This document shows, one piece after another, positions 55,753 through 64,000 of a stretch of DNA of 64,000 bases. Under the pieces are notes generated by a model, which was not told the DNA's origin, did not search any database, and was given only the letters and a program-made list of their open reading frames with translations. A program made the translations under genes and the position numbers. Positions within the stretch are counted from its first letter, which is position 1. Each line of letters starts with the position of its first letter. Source of the DNA: Streblospio benedicti (taxonomy: Eukaryota; Annelida; Polychaeta; Spionida; Spionidae); NCBI GenBank assembly GCA_019095985.1, contig CM032666.1:7699-71698 (forward strand), in the 5' to 3' direction.

Positions 55753-58700
55753 CTATGAACCAGACTGATCACTTTTTTCCAAATTGCTCAGTTCACTGTC
55801 ACCATTTTCCAGATGAACCATTGTTGCTGGGTTCATCGCCTGCATTTTGTTTCTCAGTTCAAACACATCTTGAATTGCCTTCCGGAACACATGGAAATTA
55901 TAGTCTATCAAACCTAAATCAATAATAAAAACATGAAGTTAAAAATTTGTCAACATTAAACTCACTCAGTACAAAAAACAAATTATTTACAAAATCTTTG
56001 ACATTAATAAAGAAAATTACAATAACAAATTAGCTTCAATTACATATTGTGAAAATCGAAGCTAATTTGTCATAATAATTTTCTATACCATCTGAGTGAA
56101 TAGTTAATTTGGTTTCTAAGGAGGATATTCATTGTCAAAATGTTAAAACATATTTTGGAACATTAAAGCAGGTAAAAAAAGTGCCTCTGTTTTGTTTTGA
56201 CTGCTATTATACATAAACATGAGAGGACCTGCTGCAGCTCAAATCATACATCAAAGCAAACATGAAATTGATTTAAATACAACCTGCACAGTGTATATGC
56301 AATCTTGTTGATAAGTTGGATATTACTAGAACTCGCTAGGTAGGGCAGACAAGTTTGGCTTTAAGTTTCTTGACTGGCATACGCTTAAACTGACATATGG
56401 TCAGTGGACCAGTGTTAATGTAGAGGATTGTAATATTTTACTTTTTAGGCTTACAAAAAGCACTAATACGAATATGTATCGTGGTTACAGTTTTATGTAA
56501 ATTGAATGTACTTTTGTATTTTTGTGTTGGACTATATTCATCTAATATATTAAAGTCTCATTTATTTTTCTTTAGTACTTGTAAAGGTTACTGATAAGCC
56601 CTGAAGGGCTGGGTATAACCTGTATATCATATTCCCATATGTTATTCATATTGAATACCATGTGATATCTATATATATAAAGGAAGAGGCTATTTTTTGT
56701 GTCACAAAAGGCTTTTTAACCACAAGACGTACACACTCCAAATTATGTGTGTACAATCAGGACAACTTGGTGGCCGTTATAATGTCACATTTCAAACCAA
56801 ATAAATTGGTTTTAATGATAAAAACAAGAAAAAAGAATTTCTATAGAAAGGTTGCTTACATGGCCATGTTTGTTAAAGGTATGTAATACGTTTAACGTTT
56901 GTATATGTCAAACGTACGTCGCATGTCACCCGTACAGTCATACAAGAGGGAGCTGGGAAGGGTGGTGAGGGTGATGGAGATGCATTTTATCTGCTCCGAC
57001 CTGTTTTGAGGAGGGGTGTTGGCAGAAAGGGGATATGTGTCCATATGGCAGGGGCTGGGAGGAGCGGACATGGCTGGTGTGGAGCATTTAATATGTTCCA
57101 GATCTCATCAATTTCAACCTGAGCAGCCACTGGAATGGGGTGATTGAGATGCACATTTAATGGTCTGCACATGTTTACCAGGGGTAGGAGTAGCTGGAGG
57201 GCGGGATATTAAAGGGATCAAGCATTGTCACGTACATGTATTGTGTGTATTGCTGTCACATATGACTGTGGCAGGAAGGTGATTGAGGTGTATTTAATCT
57301 TTCCCAGACCTGTATAGTGACTGAAGCTGGTGTGAGGGATGTGGGCCAGGGAGGGAAGGGAAGAGCATTTAATCTGTTCCATATCTCATCGTTTCAACCA
57401 GAGCAGCAGCAGGAAGGGTGTGCATCAATTATGGACCTGTTTAGATGGGGATGGGGCAGAGAGGGTTGGGAAGAGAAGAGGGGTGGGGTGGCTGCGGAAG
57501 GAAGAGTAGGGATGAGTGCTACATTTAATCTGCTCCGCACGTGTTAACCATGGGTAGCAGTAGCTGGGGGAGGGATATTAGAGGGATCAATCATTGCCAT
57601 ATTTAGTACATTTATTGTGTAAATGGCTGTGACATATGACGATGGGGGGACGGTGATGGAGGTGTATTTAATCAGTCACAAACCTATATACTGACCAGAA
57701 CGGGTTCGAGGGATGTGGGACAGGAGAAAGGATGGGGAGGGAGGAGCATTTAATGTGTTCCGGATCTCATCTGTTTCAACCCGAGCAATGCCGGGTAAAC
57801 AGCTAGTAATAAATAAATCAATCAAACCACCAAAATATTATTGGATGGCACCTCTGTATTATACATGAAAAAATGTTTTATTTCTTCAAACCTTGATGAT
57901 CAAAGCTGTCCTCCCGTAGAATACAAACTAGGGCGAGAAATTTGTTAACTTCTTTCAAGTACAAAACTGTAGCATTATTGAGTTTGATAATGGATGCTGA
58001 TTGGTGGTCAAAGGCGCTGGTATCAGGGTCGTCTTGCTGTAAACTGAAATAAGAAGTCACATTTATGTAAAACATTCTTTAATCAAGCATAAATTGCGAG
58101 TTCAAATAATTACAATAGTGCCCGCATTATTACACTTGCACATTATTTGTGAAATCATTAAATTATTTGACAAATGAATTTTAAGGAAATTATTATGTTA
58201 GCAACTCACCCATATATGCAGGAGACATCGATAACAACATCAATCATATCACAGCATAGCTCGTAAGATTGCATGTCAACTGGGCTGCTATCAGTCGCAA
58301 TATATATTTTGCTTACAACATCAAATAAAAATGCCTTCTCTATCCCAGAATTCTGTAAAAGGAAAACAATATAATGAATACATATAATTCTGGAGAAAAT
58401 AATAATAATAATAATAATGATAAAGCAAACAACTGATAAGAACACTGAAATCATATCATACAGAACAATTGGGATACAGAAGTGCATCAAAAAAAATCTA
58501 CACTTAAAACTTACTGATATGAAAATATTGAGTAGGTTTTCTAGTGTTGACAGCTGAGGAATTAATTTCTGAACAACTTTGCTGAAGGCTTCAAATATTG
58601 AGTGGTCATAAATACTTGTAAGGTAAAAGCTGAAATAAAAAAGCAAACACATTTTTTTTTCTTTCAAAGCATAATAACAGTATGCTCCAAATTGATACAG

Positions 58701-61091
58701 AAAAATTTGATACGCTTAGTATATTTACCTGAGGTTAATGTTTTCTAAACCAGCATCAGCAAGGTCGTCATTAGACCGCTGATAGATATCTCTCTGTGTC
58801 TCAATTTTGTGGTCATCTGACAAACCATCCACCTTGTGGATGAAGACCTCAAACTTGATATTTGGGTTCACCTTATATGCTCTTGTCACTGTCATGTGAA
58901 GTTTATTCAACGCCTCCATGTAATCATCCTAAAACGAATTTTTGCTACAGTTAACCTTAGTCATAAATCCACCTGTTTATTTCAGGAAGGTGCTAGTTAG
59001 ATCTTTACAAAAAATGCTTACACAACTAATTTGTAATATTTCACTGGCAGATACAGGTTTTTAGAGAAGGGGATGGGGCGCACTTAGCCAACAAAAAAAT
59101 TGTTTTGTAAATACTCATATCAATAAATGATGTTTTTTTCGTTGCGAGTATAAGGAAAATAAAACTTATGTTTTTCAAGTATATTAGATATTTTACATTG
59201 AAATGAAATAGAAAATGCTATGTTGTCTTGTTCACTAAAACAGGTTATGTGAAGTTACATAAGCCCAGTGATTTTCTCCAGACATCTCGTGAATTTTCAA
59301 TGTCAGACATCAAATTTAACATTGGTGGGATAGCCGGGCTTCTTCGTGCACAATGAAATCACATCTGACAAAAATCAGTTGGTTTACATTTTGCGGCTTC
59401 ACGTGTTTTGACGGTTTAATAGCAGGCCTTTTGTGCAGTGTTACTTGAACTGTTCTAGTTATTTTGAAGCACATTTTGAATGAATAGAATTTTTAGAACG
59501 CACACATCTTATATTGCTTCTATCAAAGCATGGCTGTTTGGCCACTCAGCATAATCTTTAAAGGTTATGTCAGTGGCCGAACAAGAATGCTTGTACAGAA
59601 ACAATATGCCATGTCCTGTACATTCTGAAAGTTCCTTTCATAATATCGAGTGTAATTTAAATACCATCCGATAAAAAGCCTACTATAAACGCTTCGTAAA
59701 CTGAATGATTTTTGTTAGACGTAACTTTATGGTGCACGTAAAAAGTCACCCATCTCCCCAATGTTAAATGTGACGTCTGCTGTTAGAAATCCACCGTACG
59801 TCTGGCGAAAATCATTCCATTATGCAACCTCACGTGATCTTGTGCTTTAGTTACCAAGACGGCATGTAATGTTGTAGGTACAATAAATAATAAACGTAAA
59901 GAATATGAGTCTTATTTTCCTAACACTTGCAATGGAAAATGCATCGTTTATTGAAGCTGGATTTTACAGTGCTCATAAATTTCGATTGAGCATTATCTTT
60001 AAGGGATCTCATGGGTTTAGTAGGCGCGATCGATAGCAACATGAAAAAAAAAAAACTATGAAAATAAAGTATTTTGGTGGAAAAGCTCCTTTGTATCTGC
60101 CTACCAGTATGTATTTGTGCACCAACATCTAAAATGGTTAGAACAGGACACTGTATTTGATAAATGTAGGTGATAAATTGTATAATCATCATCGTATAGT
60201 TACATGTACCTGTAAGACATTATTTACAAAACATCTCAAAATAAATATTCATCTCTTATTATAGTCATATCTCTTGTTAGATAATTTTTCATTAATTTTT
60301 CACCTGTGCATCGATAACGAAGATCAAAGCACCACATCCTCCAAAGATCATCTCTGAATCAAACGTTGGTTCAAAAAAATCAATCTGTCCTGGAAAATCC
60401 CATATTTGAAATTGGACGAAGGAGCTGTTTGAGATATCTGAAATAAAAGAAATAAAAAAACATCAATAATTATTAAGTTATACATCTAAAGTATTAAACT
60501 ATAGTATTATTATCTTTAGTGTTCTTGCATACATGTATAGTGTTTATAATACTTCAATTAATTCAATACACATTAATTTCTTTTACACAGGATAATCATT
60601 TTACCTGAATTAAAATCATATCATATATATGTCCTAAAAATATAATATATTTTGACAAAATATTCATTCTTACCATCTTTAACAATTTTATTTGTACTTT
60701 CAAGAAACAATGTTTCATTAGGTGACATCTTGTGGAATACAACCTTCTGGATTGATGATTTGCCACTCCTACAAATTGAATTTCCTTTTTTGTCATTAAT
60801 AATGTGAAAAGTGAAATGTACCTTTCTTCAATCAAAAAAATCTATTGCTGTCTTGTTAGAGAAGTATCTAATAATAGTAATAAAAAAAGACCACACATCT
60901 CATTCTCAGAAGGTATTTTAAAATACAGACCTACGAAGACCCATAAGTAGTATGCGAGGTTTGTTTTCTGATGATGGTCCACCAGCTGCTTCTTGATCAT
61001 ATTCATCAACGCCATACCCAAAATCCTTTGGAAATGATCCTACATTGATACCTGAAGGGCCACTAAACCCTTCTTCATCTTCTTCATATGA
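55753..61091 (-). CDS. RRAGC: RagC/RagD-type GTPase (lacks only its first codons)
   Basis: RagC/D pairs with RagA/B at the lysosome and signals amino-acid status to mTORC1. Exons found: 61091-60931, 60768-60674, 60437-60304, 58928-58729, 58629-58515, 58352-58210, 58043-57892, 55913-55753. They are phase-consistent and give 386 residues after the missing start (human RRAGC 399). Motifs: acidic N-terminus [11 protein letters not shown], then [14 protein letters not shown]-loop GLRRSGKSS, switch [22 protein letters not shown], base recognition HKVDG, and the Rag C-terminal roadblock region [17 protein letters not shown] to [20 protein letters not shown]. The first exon found begins with an acceptor in phase 0, so the initiator Met is on an upstream exon that I could not identify. 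The donor after DSFDHQ is a weak GTTTGA. Vertebrates have both RRAGC and RRAGD; this single copy could be called either. Confidence 0.95.
56011..56084. repeat. Small inverted repeat
   Basis: AGAAAATTACAATAACAAAT and TAGCTTC (56011-56037) are mirrored by GAAGCTAATTTGTCATAATA and ATTTTCT (56058-56084), with a 20-bp loop. It lies in the last RagC/D intron and may be a foldback element fragment. Confidence 0.6.
56668..57806 (+). mobile_element. Non-autonomous Helitron
   Basis: The 1139-bp element starts TCTATATATATAAAGG and ends CAGCTAG. It sits between A (56667) and T (57807), the Helitron insertion rule. A hairpin ACCCG-loop-CGGGT (57779-57796) lies 10 bases before the end, as expected. From about 56960 the interior is G-rich and built from recurring modules around GAGCATTTAAT and TGTTCC (for example near 57082, 57361 and 57742). 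No Rep/helicase coding is present. It lies in the last RagC/D intron, ending 85 bases from the exon boundary at 57892. Confidence 0.85.
58929..60303 (-). other. 1.4-kb RagC/D intron
   Basis: It lies between the exon ending FVIDAQ and the exon starting DDYMEALNK. Its content is AT-rich with no recognised repeat boundary or RNA gene. Confidence 0.7.
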
Positions 61092-61169
61092 CTGTAAATT
61101 TAAAGTCCTTATTAATTAACAGGAACCTAAAACTAATCACAAGTTCATATATCTAGTTAGAACCACGTA

Positions 61170-61292
61170 CAGCAGAACATCTTCAATGGGATCACCTGGG
61201 GCCGATAGATACGTGACCTCTTTTAGGTTCATGTTAGTTTCTGTATGAAGGTTTGGGACCACAAGAAGTGGTCTTACTTGGAGTTTCTACGG
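61170..61292. mobile_element. Small TA-flanked MITE, third copy of the family
   Basis: It starts CAGCAGAACATCTTCAATGG after TA (61168-61169) and ends GAGTTTCTACGG before TA (61293-61294). The internal GAAGGTTTGGGACC is the reverse complement of a segment in the 26097-26237 copy. It is upstream of the RagC/D exons. Confidence 0.65.
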
Positions 61293-61294
61293 TA

Positions 61295-64000
61295 TAAGTG
61301 AAGATTTACGGTTACTACATAGTTTTCAACAAATTTACAATTTTTACTAGCCTAGATGCATGCAATCATTCTGATACACATTTCAAACCGACAATGTCCC
61401 TGAATGTAGATCTATGTGTGCCGGTTTTAAAGTGCACGTTGGAATGACGGCGGACGCATCTACATGAATAAATGTGGTGCTGGATGTTGTTAAGGCCCCT
61501 GTAACGGTCCGCATTATCGCCCATCGTATTAGTTATAGTTCTGGTATTTATTAAAGCGTTATACGAGGTACAAGATGTCGTACAATTGAAAGAAGTTCTT
61601 GTTGGTTAATTCTACATACCATATGAGCATGTTGGTCCACTAATAGACAAGTATTGTACGTTTATTCAGTAATTTTTGCTAGATATCGCCAATATGGTGG
61701 ACCGAACAACATCTCTGTTTAGTGTGGATGGAGCGGCACCAAAGAATATAGTTCTTTATTATTCAAAACGTGGGGAAAGGGTTTTAAACACGATATTTGA
61801 GTATAAGTCAATGTCTCTTTGTATTATTTGATTTGTTAAGTAAGTTTAATGTATAAATAGATACTCGAAATGTCAATAAAACTATTGTTTATTTGGCGTA
61901 CTAATGTTGAATACTGCAGCCAATCGATGTCATGTACTGTAACCAATCAGAATGCTCTAATAGTCGACGTTCGTCAGTTTGATTGTTGTGATGCATTTAG
62001 TTAGCAGAAAGTAACTTAAGAGGAAACTTAAGATAATTTACGTAGATCCCTGAGTGGAAACCAAGGTAAATTTGTGATATTATTATAGCATTGGTATTTA
62101 AGAATTTATTGATGTATTTTATGTACATGTTAACCAGTTGTATTGTATTTATCTGCAAATATTATGTGATATTTATTTTGCTTGTTCAATGTTGGTAAAC
62201 AATTTTCATGACTTGTAATTTCAGTTTTCAAGGTTTAAGATCACTAAAAGAAGCAAAAGGGCTTTTGTCAGGAAATATAGTATTCAAGTTCTTTTCAAGA
62301 AATTAATAAATAAATATTAAAGCAAATCTTAACCAGTTGGAACTTTATTCTTACTCCAGGGAAATTTCGGGTCCTCTTACAGCCCCAGAGAGCTAGATGT
62401 GGTTGCATTTACAATTTTACAATGTCTAAGTTAATCAAGTTACCATTATACTTTTATTGATTTCATTCCCAGCTGCTGGCGCTGCATTCACCAATGATAA
62501 AAAACATAAATAACACTACCACGGACACACTATACTTGGTAATACTACAATAACATGAACTAAGTTACTATTCAGGCCAGTCTCATGTGAGGCTAAACAC
62601 AGGACAAATTTACAATCAGGGAATGTCATATGATAATATGCTAACACCAAAACTAAATTGAATGAAAACTAAGTGAATGAATTATTTAAGATGTTGGTTC
62701 TATCATTTAAGAAGATTTCACTAGGGCCTGTAAGTTTTTCAACTTGCCAGCCCTGGTGTCTAGTACCTATTTTGGAGAAGTTTCCGACACTGCTTATGAC
62801 AAAACTAAATTACTATATATTTCACAACACTAGTGTACCAGTAAATTGAGATTAGATCTAGTACTTAGAGCACTTCACACACATCCTGTATATTTTTTTG
62901 TTTAAACCATCATAGTACAGTTATTATTGAACCAACGATAGTGTTTGAGGTGTTAAAATGAAGCTACTTATATTTTCGTGAGATAAACACTATTTTTGTG
63001 ATTTTGTGACTAAAATTACATAATCTGGTGCATTTTGTTATGAAATAACGTCTTCACACACATCCCGTTGTTGATACTGTTTTTGTTTGATTGTACTTGT
63101 TTTTGCGTACCGATGTTATTGATAACGTCACTGTTTCCAATGCATTTATAGAGTCAATAAATTGTACATTGCATGAATGAAAAGTCAAGTGCTCCAATAA
63201 ATGCTGGATTATTTTCTAGTGTTGTCTGTGCAGTGCTTACCTCAACATAGAGACGTTTCAATAGTTATCAATACCCGTAGGTGGCGATAATATGCGATTT
63301 GAACATGTTTATTTACATTTATTCTTACTCAAAATTTTCTTTTCACACTTTGGCAATGGGAAAATAATCGTGTTCATGGTAGTAGCAGTACGTAATATTA
63401 TTTGGTACTTGTTTCGATGCTATATATATATATATATAACTTTTTTTTTACATACGGGATGTGTGTGACCTACAGGCCCTGTATGAAGTGCTCTAGTACA
63501 ATGGTGCATTCTAGTGCACGGGAGCAATATTTATAGAGAATATATGACAAGCAACTCTCTAGGAAACCAAAGCCACCTAGCCCACGCCCACTTCTTAATC
63601 TTTAATTTCATTCTTGTTTTTAACCTGCACCACGAACAACTGTTTTTATCTTTGACTTTTTCTTACTATCGGCCCTACCCCACTCTTACTAACACTATCT
63701 TCTGTTCTCTTTGCGCACAACACAACCTGTTTTGGGCGATAGAGCCATCAAATTTGATGTTTTCGCCGACACCAACACAGTGAACACTCAGATTCAGATC
63801 CCTCCTAGTATGTAGGTAGGGATAGGGGAGCAGCTCTGAGCGTCAAACATGCATTGATTTATCTCTATAAATGGCTCCCCGTATTCTAGCCTGTTGCTTG
63901 AACATATGAATTGATCTGAATGTTGTGAAGACTGAAGTTGAAACTTGTTACTTGCAGGGGGTAACTTGGAGTCTTGGTCTTGGAACATTGGATGTTTTGA
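61295..64000. other. 5' flank of RagC/D and repeat-bearing intergenic DNA
   Basis: No gene recognised. The promoter and first exon of RagC/D probably lie in the first kilobase. Frames at 63514-63783 (+) and 63794-63988 (-) have no motifs. Confidence 0.4.
62861..63499. repeat. Inverted-repeat structure of about 640 bp
   Basis: The left arm GTACTTAGAGCACTTCACAC plus ACATCC (62861-62886) is mirrored at the right by GGATGTGTGTGA and GAAGTGCTCTAGTAC (63457-63499), with an 18-base insertion in the right arm. CACACACATCCCGTTG near 63056 is a further internal copy. The part 63379-63470 matches 40088-40170. It may be a non-autonomous DNA transposon; its target duplication was not resolved. Confidence 0.5.

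Noticed and set aside
61433-61520. A - strand ATG (MGDNADRYRG) as the RagC/D first exon
   Set aside because: No donor in the required phase follows, and the sequence is not like known RagC/D starts.
61490-62400. A possible solo LTR between GGCCCCTGTAAC and CTTACAGCCCC
   Set aside because: The symmetry is short and imperfect, no target duplication was found, and no internal element signature supports it.
1-64000. CRISPR arrays, operons, bacterial-type defence or toxin systems
   Set aside because: This is intron-bearing animal DNA. No regularly spaced repeat array or prokaryotic gene cluster was seen.

Overview
This window is nuclear DNA of an animal, AT-rich, with small exons, GT-AG introns and many transposable elements. 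The conserved genes are metazoan or pan-eukaryotic (lipin, bystin, RagC/D GTPase, a YdjC-type deacetylase). The copia-type, BEL/Pao, Penelope, Helitron, tRNA-SINE and small TA-flanked elements suit a marine invertebrate. I lean towards a mollusc or another lophotrochozoan, but the sequence alone does not prove it.

Layout. (1) 1-9.2 kb, + strand: a broken copy of a repeat-associated gene, a perfect-looking foldback element, and a two-exon gene for a short secreted cysteine-rich peptide (2011-9138). The intron of that peptide gene holds a copia-type LTR element (4020-8688) with intact target duplications. (2) 10.2-11.7 kb, + strand: an unrecognised acidic protein. It ends tail-to-tail with lipin, and the two poly(A) signals lie about 25 bases apart. 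(3) 14.9-36.2 kb, - strand: a complete lipin gene. I resolved 19 coding exons giving 1066 residues, with every exon junction in phase. Its 11.5-kb third intron is a transposon cluster that includes a 4.3-kb TTAA-type DNA transposon with another element nested in its coding region. (4) 36.3-42.9 kb: mostly non-coding, with a Penelope endonuclease scrap and dispersed repeats. (5) 43-43.9 kb, + strand: a single-exon YdjC/ChbG-like carbohydrate deacetylase. (6) 45.7-53.6 kb, - strand: bystin. Nine exons are clean, but the exon for one conserved block is missing or decayed. A gag-only BEL/Pao-like element sits 14 bases inside its second intron. (7) 55.8-61.1 kb, - strand: RagC/D GTPase, complete except for the first few residues, with a structurally canonical Helitron in one intron. 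(8) 61.1-64 kb: repeats and no recognisable gene.

The host genes are unrelated housekeeping functions: phosphatidate phosphatase and transcriptional co-regulation (lipin), 40S ribosome maturation (bystin), amino-acid signalling to TORC1 (RagC/D), and sugar deacetylation (YdjC-like). They do not form a pathway cluster. I saw no convincing new multi-gene system. The most useful leads are the in-frame stop near the end of lipin, the missing bystin exon, the fivefold GGACGTTTCGCCGGT cluster, the uncharacterised acidic protein with a second open frame ending on its poly(A) signal, and the copia-type element whose gag start lies inside its LTR and whose primer site matches the initiator tRNA-Met anticodon arm.
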